From assembly GCF_000069785.1 (NCBI RefSeq), contig NC_010528.1:1984001-2048000 (forward strand): a DNA stretch of 64,000 nt. The letters run 5' to 3'. The notes under the pieces are model-generated. The model had not been told where the DNA came from and made no database searches. It saw only the letters and a list, made by a program, of their open reading frames with translations. Shown piece after piece: positions 8,573-17,587 of this stretch (its first letter is position 1; each line of letters opens with the position of its first letter). The stretch comes from Cupriavidus taiwanensis LMG 19424. Lineage in GTDB: Bacteria; Pseudomonadota; Gammaproteobacteria; Burkholderiales; Burkholderiaceae. The position numbers and the translations under genes are program-made.

Positions 8573-10054
8573 ATGAACGCCAGAACCGACGCGCCGCAGA
8601 CGGCGCCTGCCTCCGCTCCCGCTTCTTCTGCCGCCCCGGCCTCCTCCGCCGCCGAGGCGCAGGCGGAGTCCCGCGCCACGGCCGAACTGCCTGCCCCCGC
8701 GCCGACCTCTCCCGTGCCCGTCACCGCCGATCTGGATCGCAGCGGCCCGGACCACCAGCAGTTCGTCGACTGGCTGCGCATGGTCGCGCCGTATATCCAT
8801 GCCTTCCGCGGCAAGACCTTCGTGATCGCCTTCGCCGGCGAACTGGTCAAGTCGGGCGTGCTGAACGCGCTGGTCAATGACGTCGCGCTGCTGCACGCCA
8901 TGGGCATGCAGATCGTGCTGGTGCACGGCTCGCGCCCGCAGGTGGAAGAGCAGCTGGCGCTGCGCCATGTCGAGTCGCAATTCGTCGACGGCGTGCGCGT
9001 CACCGACAACGCCGCGCTCGAATGCGCCAAGGAAGCCGCCGGCGAACTGCGCCTGGACATCGAGGCCGCGTTCAGCCAGGGCCTGCCCAACACGCCGATG
9101 GCCGGCGCCCAGCTGTCGGTGATCTCCGGGAACTTCGTCACCGCGCGCCCGGTCGGCATCGTCAACGGCACCGACTACCAGCACACCGGCCTTGTGCGCA
9201 AGATCGACGCCGAATCCGTGCGCATGTCGCTGTCGCACGGCAAGGTGGTGCTGCTGTCGCCGCTGGGCTTCTCGCCCACCGGCCAGGCCTTCAACCTGTC
9301 GATGGAAGACGTGGCCAGCGCCACCGCCACGGCGCTCAAGGCCGACAAGCTGATCTTCATCACCGAGGTGCCGGGCGTGCCCGACCCGGTCGGCAAGATG
9401 ATGCAGGAAATGTCCCTGCGCACCGCGGTGGAGCGGCTGCAGAACAACCACCTGCCCCCCGACGTGGCCAACTACCTGCAGCACCTGGTCAAGGCGCTCA
9501 AGGGCGGCGTGCCGCGCGCGCACCTGATTCCCTACTCGCTCGACGGCGCGGTGCTGCTGGAGCTGTTCCTGCACGACGGCGTCGGCACCATGCTGTCCGA
9601 CACCGACCTGGAGAGCCTGCGCGAGGCCACGCTGGACGACGTCGGCGGCATCGTGCAGCTGATCGCGCCGCTGGAGCAGGACGGCACGCTGGTGCCGCGC
9701 GGGCGCCACCTGATCGAGCGCGATATCGGCAACTTCTCGGTGATCGAGCACGACGGCGTGCTGTTCGGCTGTGCCGCGCTGTACGACTATCCGCGCGAGA
9801 ACATGGGTGAGATGGCGTGCCTGACGGTATCGCCGGAAGCCCAGGGCACCGGGGACGGCGAGCGCCTGCTCAAGCGCATCGAGCGCCGCGCCCGTGCGTT
9901 GGGGCTGGAGCGGCTGTTCGTGCTCACCACGCGGACCGAGCACTGGTTCCTCAAGCGCGGTTTCGTCCACGCCACGGTCGACGACCTGCCCGAGGACAAG
10001 CGCAAGCTCTACAACTGGCAGCGCAAGTCGATGGTGCTGATGAAAAAGCTGTGA
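8573..10054 (+). CDS. argA: N-acetylglutamate synthase (ArgA)
   Basis: 493 residues from the ATG at 8573; an in-frame TTG at 8549 is rejected because it overlaps the start of hrpA. Classical two-domain ArgA: an amino acid kinase-like domain (about residues 70-330; FVIAFAGELVKSG, IVLVHGSRPQVEEQL) followed by a GNAT acetyltransferase domain with MACLTVSPEAQGTGDG as the acetyl-CoA loop. It makes N-acetylglutamate from glutamate and acetyl-CoA, the first step of arginine synthesis, and the kinase-like domain normally binds arginine for feedback inhibition. The first ~50 residues are an Ala/Pro/Ser-rich extension not seen in the E. coli enzyme. Confidence 0.96.
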   Translation: MNARTDAPQTAPASAPASSAAPASSAAEAQAESRATAELPAPAPTSPVPVTADLDRSGPDHQQFVDWLRMVAPYIHAFRGKTFVIAFAGELVKSGVLNALVNDVALLHAMGMQIVLVHGSRPQVEEQLALRHVESQFVDGVRVTDNAALECAKEAAGELRLDIEAAFSQGLPNTPMAGAQLSVISGNFVTARPVGIVNGTDYQHTGLVRKIDAESVRMSLSHGKVVLLSPLGFSPTGQAFNLSMEDVASATATALKADKLIFITEVPGVPDPVGKMMQEMSLRTAVERLQNNHLPPDVANYLQHLVKALKGGVPRAHLIPYSLDGAVLLELFLHDGVGTMLSDTDLESLREATLDDVGGIVQLIAPLEQDGTLVPRGRHLIERDIGNFSVIEHDGVLFGCAALYDYPRENMGEMACLTVSPEAQGTGDGERLLKRIERRARALGLERLFVLTTRTEHWFLKRGFVHATVDDLPEDKRKLYNWQRKSMVLMKKL

Positions 10055-10152
10055 CGCCGTAGGGACAATCGCCGGCGCGCCGCGGCCGGCCGCCCTGCTT
10101 GGCTACAATAGCGCCAGCGCCGAAGCTCTCACGAACATTCCAAGGAGTCCCC

Positions 10153-10425
10153 ATGGCCCGCACGGTCCATTGCATCAAGCTGAACAAGGAAGCCGAAGGT
10201 CTCGACTTCCCGCCGCTGCCCGGCGAACTGGGCAAGAAGATCTGGCAGAGCGTGTCCAAGGAAGCCTGGGCCGGCTGGCTCAAGCACCAGACCATGCTGA
10301 TCAACGAAAACCGCCTGAACATGGCCGATGCGCGCGCGCGCCAGTACCTGCTCAAGCAGACCGAGAAGTATTTCTTCGGCGAGGGTGCCGACCAGGCGCA
10401 GGGCTACGTGCCGCCGCAGTCCTGA
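10153..10425 (+). CDS. yggX: YggX-type Fe(2+)-trafficking / oxidative damage protection protein
   Basis: 90 residues, the normal family length. The start [19 protein letters not shown] includes the conserved N-terminal cysteine (Cys7), and [16 protein letters not shown] and the C-terminal YVPPQ are family hallmarks. YggX protects Fe-S clusters against superoxide in Salmonella and E. coli. AAGGAG at 10142-10147 precedes the ATG at 10153. The gene lies about 100 bases after argA and ends before a strong hairpin shared with the convergent rpiA. Confidence 0.95.
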   Translation: MARTVHCIKLNKEAEGLDFPPLPGELGKKIWQSVSKEAWAGWLKHQTMLINENRLNMADARARQYLLKQTEKYFFGEGADQAQGYVPPQS

Positions 10426-10444
10426 TCCGGACTGCCGGGCAACA

Positions 10445-10473
10445 AAAATGGGGTGCCTGAGGCACCCCATTTT
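10445..10473. terminator. Bidirectional rho-independent terminator between yggX and rpiA
   Basis: A 13-bp perfect stem (AAAATGGGGTGCC / GGCACCCCATTTT) closes a 3-base TGA loop, with A and T tracts forming the ends of the stem on both strands. It sits between the convergent stops at 10425 and 10509, so it can end both transcripts. Confidence 0.88.
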
Positions 10474-10508
10474 GCTTGGTGGCGCACCCGGGCGCCGAAA
10501 GCCAGGAC

Positions 10509-11195
10509 TCAGTAGTCCGTGCGTTGCACGCCGTCGCCGGTGCCCAGCAGCAGCACGTCGGCGCCGCGCAGCGCGAACAGGCCCACCGTGACCACGCCCG
10601 GCACCTGGTTGATGGTCTGCTCCAGGCCGCGCGGATCGTCGATCTTCAGGCCTGCCACGTCGAGGATCACATTGCCGTTGTCGGTCTTGTAGATGCCGCC
10701 TTCCTTGGTCATGCGCAGGCGCGGCTGGCCGCCCAGCGCCTGCAGCTTGCGCGCCACCGCGGCGCGTGCCATCGGCACCACCTCGACCGGCAGCGGAAAG
10801 GCGCCCATGGTCTGGACCAGCTTGCTGCCGTCGGCGATGCAGACAAAGCGCCTGGCCACCGAGGCGACGATCTTCTCGCGCGTGAGCGCGCCGCCGCCGC
10901 CCTTGACCATAGCGCCGCTGGCGTCGATCTCGTCGGCGCCGTCGACATACACCGGGATCTCGTCGACCTCGTTCAGGTCCAGCACCTTGAATCCGTGCTG
11001 CTGCAGGCGCCGCGTGGAAGCCTCGGAGCTCGACACCGCACCCGCGAAGCGGTCCTTGAACGCCGCCACGGCGTCAATGAAAAGGTTGGCGGTGGAGCCG
11101 GTGCCCACGCCGAGCACGGCCCCTTCGGGCACTTCCTGCTTCACGTAGTCGGCGGCGGCTTGCGCGACCAGCGCCTTGAGTTCATCCTGAGTCAT
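10509..11195 (-). CDS. rpiA: Ribose-5-phosphate isomerase A
   Basis: 228 residues from the ATG at 11195 ([18 protein letters not shown]), the usual RpiA length; the frame is open further upstream without a better start. [12 protein letters not shown] is the substrate-binding loop, followed by [21 protein letters not shown] with the catalytic acid, and [12 protein letters not shown]. It interconverts ribose-5-phosphate and ribulose-5-phosphate in the non-oxidative pentose phosphate pathway. The transaldolase gene diverges from it 170 bases away, so two enzymes of the same pathway share one intergenic region. Confidence 0.97.
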   Translation of the reverse strand: MTQDELKALVAQAAADYVKQEVPEGAVLGVGTGSTANLFIDAVAAFKDRFAGAVSSSEASTRRLQQHGFKVLDLNEVDEIPVYVDGADEIDASGAMVKGGGGALTREKIVASVARRFVCIADGSKLVQTMGAFPLPVEVVPMARAAVARKLQALGGQPRLRMTKEGGIYKTDNGNVILDVAGLKIDDPRGLEQTINQVPGVVTVGLFALRGADVLLLGTGDGVQRTDY

Positions 11196-11365
11196 GACAA
11201 CAGCCAGATTGCGTTGGGGGAAAAGGCGTAGTGTAGCGGATTGCGGGGGCCGCCCGCGCGGGCCCCGGCGACCGCGCAGGTACAATGGACCGCACCGGTG
11301 CAGCACGCGCCCCTCACAGCCCGCGAACGCTTTTTGCAGACGCTCAAGCAGACGACCTAGCGACC

Positions 11366-12322
11366 ATGAACCAGCTCGAACAACTCAGGCAGTTCACCAC
11401 GGTGGTGGCCGATACCGGCGACTTCCAGCTGATGAAGCAATACACCCCCCAGGACGCGACCACCAATCCGTCGCTGATCCTGAAAGCGGTACAGAAACCC
11501 GAATACCGCCACCTGCTGGAGCGCGCGGTGCAGGACCACCACGGCAATGGCGGCGTCGACGCGGTGATGGACGAAGTGCTGATCGCCTTCGGCTGCGAAA
11601 TCCTGGCGATCGTGCCGGGCCGCGTGTCGACCGAGGTCGATGCGCGCCTGTCCTTCGACACCACCGCCACGGTGAACAAGGCGCGCCACCTGATCCAGCT
11701 GTACGAGCAGCGCGGCATCGCGCGCGAGCGTGTGCTGATCAAGATCGCCTCCACCTGGGAGGGCATTCGCGCCGCCGAAATCCTGCAGCGCGACGGCATC
11801 CGCTGCAACATGACGCTGCTGTTCTCGCTGGTACAGGCGGTGGCCTGCGCCGAGGCTGGTGCGCAGCTGATCTCGCCGTTCGTCGGCCGCATCTTCGACT
11901 GGTACAAGAAGCAGGCGGGCGAGCAATGGGACGCGGCCGCCAACGGCGGCGACAACGATCCGGGCGTGCGCTCGGTGCGCCAGATCTACGACTACTACAA
12001 GAAATTCGGTTATCCCACCGAGGTCATGGGCGCGAGCTTCCGCAGCACCGCGCAGATCCTGTCGCTGGCCGGCTGCGACCTGCTGACCATCAGCCCCGAA
12101 CTGCTCGAGCAGCTCGCCGGCGGCCAGGGTCCGGTGGTGCACAAGCTGTCGGTGGACCAGGCCCAGGCGGCCAACATCGCCCGCATCACCGCCGACGAGC
12201 CGTCGTTCCGCTGGCAGCTCAACGAAGACGCCATGGCGACAGAAAAGCTGGCCGAAGGCATCCGCCTGTTCGCCGCGGATGCGGTCAAGCTGGAGAAGCT
12301 GATCGGCGAGATTGCAAAATAA
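11366..12322 (+). CDS. talB: Transaldolase
   Basis: 318 residues from the ATG at 11366 ([20 protein letters not shown]), matching TalB-type enzymes; an upstream in-frame extension to 11285 lacks family similarity. [12 protein letters not shown] is the transaldolase signature 1, and Lys126 within [12 protein letters not shown] is the Schiff-base lysine. It transfers dihydroxyacetone units between sedoheptulose-7-phosphate and glyceraldehyde-3-phosphate. It pairs functionally with the divergent rpiA. Confidence 0.97.
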
Positions 12323-12343
12323 GGCTCGCCGGACAACGAAGCC

Positions 12344-12376
12344 GCCGTCGTTCCCGCGAAGGCGGGAATGACAGTG
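12344..12376. repeat. REP-like extragenic palindrome (CGTTCCCGCGAAGGCGGGAA type)
   Basis: TTCCCGC-GAAG-GCGGGAA forms a short hairpin flanked by GTCG and TGAC, which pair imperfectly. This is the common Burkholderiales/Xanthomonadales extragenic element related to GTCATTCCCGCGAAGGCGGGAAT. It lies between the convergent talB and sirtuin genes, where it may also act as a transcript end. Confidence 0.75.
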
Positions 12377-12398
12377 GAAATTGACGCCTTGACCCGGC

Positions 12399-13166
12399 TC
12401 AGCCGGCCGATGGCGCCGGCTGCGGCCACAGCTGGGGCAGGCACGCGCCGGCCGCGGCCGACAGCACGATGTCCGCGGTCTGGTCCAGCGCCGACGGCTG
12501 CGGGTTGACCACGATCACCGGCGCGCCATGGTCGCGCGCCACGCCCGGCAGCCCCGCCGCCGGGTACACCAGCCCCGAGGTGCCGACCACCAGGCACAGG
12601 TCGCAGGTCTGCGCCACATGCTCGGCGCGGTAGCGCGCGACACGCGGCAGGTCTTCGCCGAACCACACCACCCCCGGGCGCATCAGCGCGCCGCACAGAT
12701 TGCAGCGCGGCGGCATGCCGGGCAGCGCGGTGGCCTCGCTGCAGCGGCCGCAGCCATCCAGCCACTTGTTGGCGAACAGGTTGCCGTGCAACTCGATCAC
12801 GCCGGCGCTGCCCGCGCGCTGGTGCAGGCCGTCGACGTTCTGCGTCACCAGCGTGACCGGCTTCTGCGCGGCCAGCGCCACCAGCGCGTGATGCGCCGGG
12901 TTCGGGTTGACCGCCGCCACCAGTTCGCGCCGGTGCTGGTACCACTGCCACACCAGCGCGGGCTGGCGGCGGTAGGCGGCCTCGCTGGCCAGCTCCTCCG
13001 GATCGAACTGCTCCCACAGTCCGGTCATGGCGTCGCGGAAGGTCGGCACGCCGGATTCGGCGGAAATACCGGCGCCGGTCAGCACGAAGATATTGCTGGC
13101 GCCGCCGATCAGCCGGCGCGCTTCTTCGAGCCCCGGGAGTGCCGGCAGACGCGACTCGTCGGCCAT
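12399..13166 (-). CDS. Sir2-family NAD-dependent protein deacylase (class III, CobB/SIRT5-like)
   Basis: 255 residues. NAD-binding GAGISAESGVPTFR, TQNVDGLH, catalytic His127 in ELHGN, and a zinc site of Cys139/142 and Cys155/158 are all present. Tyr76 and Arg79 form the YxxR pair that in SIRT5 and E. coli CobB recognises succinyl or malonyl lysine, so desuccinylase/demalonylase activity is likely besides deacetylation. The ATG lies 4 bases after the rlmB stop, so it is the last gene of an rnr-rlmB-sirtuin operon. Confidence 0.93.
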   Translation of the reverse strand: MADESRLPALPGLEEARRLIGGASNIFVLTGAGISAESGVPTFRDAMTGLWEQFDPEELASEAAYRRQPALVWQWYQHRRELVAAVNPNPAHHALVALAAQKPVTLVTQNVDGLHQRAGSAGVIELHGNLFANKWLDGCGRCSEATALPGMPPRCNLCGALMRPGVVWFGEDLPRVARYRAEHVAQTCDLCLVVGTSGLVYPAAGLPGVARDHGAPVIVVNPQPSALDQTADIVLSAAAGACLPQLWPQPAPSAG

Positions 13167-13170
13167 GGTC

Positions 13171-13914
13171 TCAGCGCGGCAGGCGCCGCTGGCGCACGGC
13201 CTCGTACAGGCACACGCCGCTGGCCACCGACACGTTCAGGCTTTCCACGCCGCCCGCCATCGGAATGCCAACCAGCTCGTCGCAGGTCTCGCGCGTCAGG
13301 CGGCGCATGCCCTCGCCTTCCGCGCCCATCACGATCGCGGTCGGTCCCTTGAAATCGATGTCGTACAGCGACTTCTCGGTGCCGTCGGCGGTACCGATCA
13401 CCCAGATGCCGCGCTCCTGCAGTTCGCGCAGGGTGCGCGCCAGGTTGGTCACGGTGATATAGGGAACGGTTTCTGCCGCGCCGCTGGCGACCTTGGCCAC
13501 GGTGGCGTTCAGGCCGACGCTGCGGTCCTTGGGCGCGATCACGGCGTGCGCGCCGGCACCGTCGGCCACGCGCAGGCAGGCGCCCAGGTTGTGGGGATCG
13601 GTAACGCCATCCAGCACCAGCAGCAGCGGCGTGCCTTCGATGCCGTCCAGCAGTTCGTCGAGGTTCAGGGCCAGCGCCACGTCCTCGGCACGCGCCACCA
13701 CGCCCTGGTGGCGGTCGGTGCCGGCCATGCCGCGCAGGCGCTCGGCATCGACCGGATGCAGGCGCACGCCCAGGCTTTCGGCCAGGCGCACGAAGTCCTG
13801 CATGCGCCGGTCGCGGCGGGCGGATTCGATGTAGATGTCGGACACGCCCTTGGGATCTTGCCGCAGGCGCGCGGTCACGGCGTGAAAGCCGATCAGGAGT
13901 TTTTGTTTAGCCAT
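13171..13914 (-). CDS. rlmB: 23S rRNA (guanosine-2'-O-)-methyltransferase RlmB
   Basis: 247 residues from the ATG at 13914. SpoU/TrmH-type SAM-binding knot: [20 protein letters not shown] (motif 1), [13 protein letters not shown] (motif 2) and [15 protein letters not shown] (motif 3). An N-terminal L30-like substrate-binding domain occupies about residues 1-80. RlmB methylates G2251 of 23S rRNA (E. coli numbering). Coupling to rnr immediately upstream (77 bases) is as in enterobacteria. Confidence 0.96.
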   Translation of the reverse strand: MAKQKLLIGFHAVTARLRQDPKGVSDIYIESARRDRRMQDFVRLAESLGVRLHPVDAERLRGMAGTDRHQGVVARAEDVALALNLDELLDGIEGTPLLLVLDGVTDPHNLGACLRVADGAGAHAVIAPKDRSVGLNATVAKVASGAAETVPYITVTNLARTLRELQERGIWVIGTADGTEKSLYDIDFKGPTAIVMGAEGEGMRRLTRETCDELVGIPMAGGVESLNVSVASGVCLYEAVRQRRLPR

Positions 13915-13991
13915 GGGCGCGATTGTACCCGCCCGGCCGCCGTCCCCGCGTGGCCGGGACGGCAACCTGACGGCAACTCGACGCCGATCCG

Positions 13992-16589
13992 CTAGCGCTT
14001 GCGCGGCGTGCGCTTGGTGGCGGTCTTGCCCGCCGGCTTGGCCGCTCGCGCCTTGGAAGCCGGCTTGCGCGGCTTTTCCAGGTGCGCGGGCTTGGGCTTG
14101 GCGGCGCGCTTGCCCGGCTTGCCGCCGGTCTTCAGGTGCGGCTTGAGCGGCGTGATCACCGCCTCGAACACCGGTTGCTCTTCGATCACCCGGTCCAGCG
14201 TCTCGTCGAACGATTCCTCCGGCTTGGACGAGCCACCCAGCAGCGCCGCCAGCTGGCGGCCCTTCTTGCGCGCCGGCACCGCATGGGCGGCCGGCACGCG
14301 CGGCTGGGTTTCGGCCCCCGTCACGCGCGCGCGCAGGGTTTTCGCCGAAGGCTCCTGCACCAGGCGGAAATCGATCTTGCGCGCATCGAGGTCGACACGC
14401 GACACCTGCACGCGCACCCGGTCGGTCAGCCGGTAGCGGATGCCGGTGCGCTCGCCGCGCAGCTCGTTGCGGGCCTCGTCGTACTGGAAGTAGTCGCTGC
14501 CCAGCTCGGTCACGTGGACCAGGCCTTCGACGTAGAGCTCGTCGAGCTGTACGAAGATGCCGAACGAGGTCACGGCGCTGACGGTGCCGGCATAGTCGCT
14601 GCCCAGCTTGTCGCGCATGAAGTAGCACTTGAGCCAGGCCTCGACATCGCGCGAGGCCTCGTCGGCGCGGCGCTCATTGGCCGAGCAGTGCAGGCCCAGC
14701 TCGTCCCAGATGGCCTCGTTGCGCCGGGCGCGCGCCGCGGTCAGCTCGGCCTTCTGCTCGGCGTCCTTCGCCTGCAGCCGGCGCGCCTTCGGCGAGATCG
14801 CGGTGTTCAGCTCGGTGCCGTGGGCAAATGCGGGCTGGTACTTGGTGTGCGCCAGCACCGCCTTGATCGCGCGGTGCACCAGCAGGTCGGGATAGCGGCG
14901 GATCGGGCTGGTGAAGTGCGCGTAGGCCTCGTAGGCCAGGCCGAAGTGGCCGATATTGTCGGGGCTGTACACCGCCTGCTGCATCGAGCGCAGCAGCATG
15001 GTCTGCAGCATCGGCGCGTCGGGGCGGGACTTGATCTTGTCCATCACCTCGGCGTAGTCCGACGCCTGCGGCTTGTCGCCGCCGCCCAGCGACAGCCCGG
15101 CGGTGCGCAGGAAATCGCGCAGGTTCTTCAGCTTCTCGTCGCTGGGGCCGGCGTGGATGCGGTACAGCGCCGGGTGCTTGAAGCGCTCGAGGAAATCGGC
15201 CGCGCACACGTTGGCGGTCAGCATGCATTCCTCGATCAGCCGGTGCGCATCGTTGCGCGTGCGCGGCAGGATCTGCTCGATCTTGCCCTGCGCGTTGCAC
15301 ACGATATAGGTCTCGGTGGTGTCGAAGTCGATCGCGCCACGCGCGCGCCGCGCCTTGAGCAGGACCTGGAACAGCTCGTACAGGTTCTGCAGGTGCGGCA
15401 CCAGCTCGCTGCGCTTGTGGGCCTCGGGACCCTTGGTGTTGGACAGCACCGACCAGACCTCGTTGTAGGTCAGCCGCGCGGTCGAGTGCATCACCGCCGG
15501 ATAGAACTGGTAGCCCTTGAGTTCGCCCTTGGCGGTGATCACGGCATCGCACACCATGCACAGCCGGTCCACGTGCGGATTGAGCGAGCACAGCCCGTTG
15601 GACAGCTTCTCCGGCAGCATCGGAATCACGCGCCGCGGGAAATACACCGAGGTGGCGCGGTCGAGCGCATCAGCATCGAGCGGCGTGCCGGGACGCACGT
15701 AGTGCGACACATCGGCAATCGCCACGATCAGGCGCCAGCCCTTGGCGCGGCCGATCCTGACCGGCTCGCAGTAGACCGCGTCGTCGAAATCGCGCGCGTC
15801 TTCGCCGTCGATGGTCACCAGCGGGATGTCACGCAGGTCGATGCGGTGGTCCAGGTCGGCCTGGCGCACCTCGTCGGGCAGCCCCGCGGCTTCCTGGGCA
15901 GCGGCCGGCGAAAACTGGTGCGGCACGCCATACTTGCGCACGGCGATCTCGATCTCCATGCCGGGATCGTCGATTTCTCCGAGCACCTCCACCACGCGGC
16001 CCACGGGCTGCACATACCGGTCGGGGAATTCGGTCAGCTCGACGCTGACCACCTGCCCCACGCGGGCCTTGCCCTGCGCCTTGGGCGGGATCAGGATGTC
16101 CTGGCTGATGCGCTTGTCTTCCGGCGCCACCACCAGCACGCCGCCCTCGCTGAGCAACCGGCCGATGACAAAGCGGTTGGCGCGCTCGATGATCTCGACG
16201 ATCTGGCCCTCGGGGCGCCCGCGCCGGTCATAGCCCACCACGCGCACCTGCGCGCGGTCGTTGTGCATGGCCTTTTGCAGCTCGCGCTCGGGCAGGAAGA
16301 TATCGTCTTCGCCGTCGTCGCGGATCAGGAAGCCGAAACCGTCGCGGTGGCCCTGCACCCGGCCGGTGACGAAGTTGGGCTGGTGCGCCAGCTCATAGCG
16401 GCCCTTGCGGTTGAGTTCGATCTGGCCGTCGCGCTCCATGGCGGCCAGGCGCTTCTGGAAGCCATCGTGCTCCTTGCGCGTGACCGCCAGCGCCTTGGCG
16501 ATATCGCCTGCCGACTGGGGGGATCCCGACGTTCTCAGCACGCCCAGGATTTCTTCCCGGCTGGGGATCGGATAGTTATTCTGATTCAA
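13992..16589 (-). CDS. rnr: Ribonuclease R
   Basis: About 865 residues from the TTG at 16589 (reads [18 protein letters not shown] when initiated). An in-frame TTG at 16613 is an alternative; the frame extends into the tRNA-Leu gene, which cannot be coding. Domain order is a winged helix (~15-70), cold-shock domains, the RNB catalytic domain ([15 protein letters not shown] with the metal-binding aspartates; [12 protein letters not shown]), S1 domain (~630-720) and a Lys/Arg/Pro-rich tail. It degrades structured RNA 3' to 5' and acts with tmRNA. Its 5' end overlaps the tRNA-Leu promoter on the other strand. Confidence 0.94.
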   Translation of the reverse strand: MNQNNYPIPSREEILGVLRTSGSPQSAGDIAKALAVTRKEHDGFQKRLAAMERDGQIELNRKGRYELAHQPNFVTGRVQGHRDGFGFLIRDDGEDDIFLPERELQKAMHNDRAQVRVVGYDRRGRPEGQIVEIIERANRFVIGRLLSEGGVLVVAPEDKRISQDILIPPKAQGKARVGQVVSVELTEFPDRYVQPVGRVVEVLGEIDDPGMEIEIAVRKYGVPHQFSPAAAQEAAGLPDEVRQADLDHRIDLRDIPLVTIDGEDARDFDDAVYCEPVRIGRAKGWRLIVAIADVSHYVRPGTPLDADALDRATSVYFPRRVIPMLPEKLSNGLCSLNPHVDRLCMVCDAVITAKGELKGYQFYPAVMHSTARLTYNEVWSVLSNTKGPEAHKRSELVPHLQNLYELFQVLLKARRARGAIDFDTTETYIVCNAQGKIEQILPRTRNDAHRLIEECMLTANVCAADFLERFKHPALYRIHAGPSDEKLKNLRDFLRTAGLSLGGGDKPQASDYAEVMDKIKSRPDAPMLQTMLLRSMQQAVYSPDNIGHFGLAYEAYAHFTSPIRRYPDLLVHRAIKAVLAHTKYQPAFAHGTELNTAISPKARRLQAKDAEQKAELTAARARRNEAIWDELGLHCSANERRADEASRDVEAWLKCYFMRDKLGSDYAGTVSAVTSFGIFVQLDELYVEGLVHVTELGSDYFQYDEARNELRGERTGIRYRLTDRVRVQVSRVDLDARKIDFRLVQEPSAKTLRARVTGAETQPRVPAAHAVPARKKGRQLAALLGGSSKPEESFDETLDRVIEEQPVFEAVITPLKPHLKTGGKPGKRAAKPKPAHLEKPRKPASKARAAKPAGKTATKRTPRKR

Positions 16590-16606
16590 TTTTTTCTGGA
16601 AACTAT

Positions 16607-16640
16607 TTGACAAAATTCTCGCGCTCTCTATAATGAGCGC
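16607..16640 (+). promoter_or_regulatory. Consensus sigma70 promoter of tRNA-Leu with GC discriminator
   Basis: TTGACA (16607-16612), a 16-base spacer and TATAAT (16629-16634) match both consensus hexamers exactly. The -10 lies in the loop of an inverted repeat GCGCTC (16621-16626) / GAGCGC (16635-16640). The GAGCGC right after the -10 is the GC-rich discriminator typical of stringently controlled stable-RNA promoters. Transcription should begin near 16641, about 19 bases before the mature tRNA. Confidence 0.85.
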
Positions 16641-16659
16641 TTCGGTTGTTTCGACACCT

Positions 16660-16746
16660 GCCCAGGTGGCGGAATTGGTAGACGCACTAGGTTCAGGTCC
16701 TAGCGGTGGCAACACTGTGGAGGTTCGAGTCCTCTCCTGGGCACCA
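16660..16746 (+). tRNA. tRNA-Leu (anticodon CAG)
   Basis: 87 bases with encoded CCA. The acceptor stem GCCCAGG (16660-16666) pairs with CCTGGGC (16736-16742). The D-loop contains GGTAGACGCA, the anticodon stem-loop is CTAGG-TTCAGGT-CCTAG giving CAG, the long class II variable arm is CGGTGGCAACACTGTG, and the T-loop is GTTCGAGTC. It reads CUG, the dominant leucine codon in this GC-rich genome, consistent with its very strong promoter. Confidence 0.97.
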
Positions 16747-16755
16747 GATCACCGG

Positions 16756-16797
16756 AAAACCCGCAGCGCTTTCGAGCCCTGCGGGTTTTTTGTTTTT
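16756..16797 (+). terminator. Terminator of tRNA-Leu
   Basis: AAAACCCGCAG (16756-16766) pairs with CTGCGGGTTTT (16779-16789), and T tracts TTTTTT and TTTTT follow around 16786-16797. It is a standard intrinsic terminator 10 bases after the tRNA. Confidence 0.88.
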
Positions 16798-17051
16798 GAC
16801 GCCTGTTTCGCGCATCAGATCCGGCAACTTGCACTCCTTGCTTGGCGGCACTGCCGCGATGTCATAACTGCGAGCGTACGGGTTTTTCCCCGTCCGTGAA
16901 ACCGCGCACCGTACCCCGCGCGGCAGCCGCACCACAAGGTTACGGCAATGTCGGGGAGTGTAACAGCTTCAGTGGCGATTCCGGCATTCCGGCGGCCACT
17001 GCAAACCATTTCGCCGCAACCGCTTTCCCCCAACGCTTGACGGCGCCGACG
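16798..17051. other. Non-coding stretch between tRNA-Leu terminator and Rrf2 gene
   Basis: About 250 bases without a credible gene: short frames on both strands have no ribosome site and no recognisable product. It presumably carries the promoter of the Rrf2 regulator gene near its right end. Confidence 0.6.
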
Positions 17052-17076
17052 ATATGTAACTATCATGGTTTCACAT
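17052..17076. promoter_or_regulatory. Putative Rrf2 operator, copy 1 (upstream of the regulator)
   Basis: ATGTAAC (17054-17060), 7 bases, then GTTTCACAT form an imperfect inverted repeat 14 bases before the regulator ATG. The same arrangement, ATGTAAC-N7-GTTTCAT, recurs upstream of the next gene at 17538-17563. Two copies in a local regulator/target pair suggest autoregulation. Confidence 0.6.
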
Positions 17077-17089
17077 CGCACCCGACACC

Positions 17090-17524
17090 ATGAGCACAAG
17101 CAGCCGGTTTGCCGTAGCCGTCCATATCCTCACCCTGCTGGCCAGTTCCGCCGAGCCGCTGCCGTCGTCGCTGATTGCCGGCAGCGTCGGCACCAACCCG
17201 GCGCTGATCCGGCGCCTGGTCGGCCAGCTGGCTGAAGCAGGACTGGTGGCGACCACCATGGGCAGCACCGGCGGCGCCACGCTGGCGCGCCCGGCCGCTT
17301 CGATCACGCTGCTGGAAGTCTTCCGCGTGGTCGAGACCACCGCGCTGATCGCGTTGCACCAGAGTGCCCCCAATCCGGCCTGCCTGGTCGGGCGCGAGAT
17401 CACCGGTGCGCTGCGCAAGGTCGCCGACCGCGCGCAGGCGGCCATGGACGAGACCCTGGCCGGCATCACCATCGCCAGCATGCTTGCCGATGTCGAGCGG
17501 GGCAGCCAGCGCCGCAAGCGCTGA
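17090..17524 (+). CDS. Rrf2-family transcriptional regulator (YwnA-like)
   Basis: 144 residues. The N-terminal winged helix (about 1-65: RFAVAVHILTLLASSAEPLP, SLIAGSVGTNPALIRRLVGQ, and the wing GSTGGATLARP) is typical of Rrf2. Unlike IscR it has no cluster-binding cysteine triad, only one cysteine (in NPACLVG), which in related regulators acts as a redox or electrophile sensor. The downstream NAD(P)-binding gene and the repeated operator resemble the Bacillus ywnA-ywnB pair. The likely role is a repressor of itself and that enzyme, responding to an oxidant or reactive small molecule; the inducer is unknown. Confidence 0.85.
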   Translation: MSTSSRFAVAVHILTLLASSAEPLPSSLIAGSVGTNPALIRRLVGQLAEAGLVATTMGSTGGATLARPAASITLLEVFRVVETTALIALHQSAPNPACLVGREITGALRKVADRAQAAMDETLAGITIASMLADVERGSQRRKR

Positions 17525-17537
17525 TTTTTTTATCCCG

Positions 17538-17563
17538 ATATGTAACCACATCAGTTTCATATC
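17538..17563. promoter_or_regulatory. Putative Rrf2 operator, copy 2 (upstream of NAD(P)-binding protein gene)
   Basis: ATGTAAC (17540-17546), 7 bases, GTTTCAT (17554-17560): the same half-sites and spacing as the copy at 17052-17076. It lies in the 63-base gap between the regulator stop and the oxidoreductase start. Confidence 0.6.
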
Positions 17564-17587
17564 CACTGACTCAACCAAGGAGTGACC

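Noticed and set aside
12344..12376. The short palindrome as a novel regulatory element
   Set aside because: It matches a common dispersed extragenic repeat type, as does 48685-48710.
16590..16715. Upstream ATG extension of rnr through the tRNA-Leu gene
   Set aside because: The extension would be encoded by the antisense of tRNA-Leu and its promoter.
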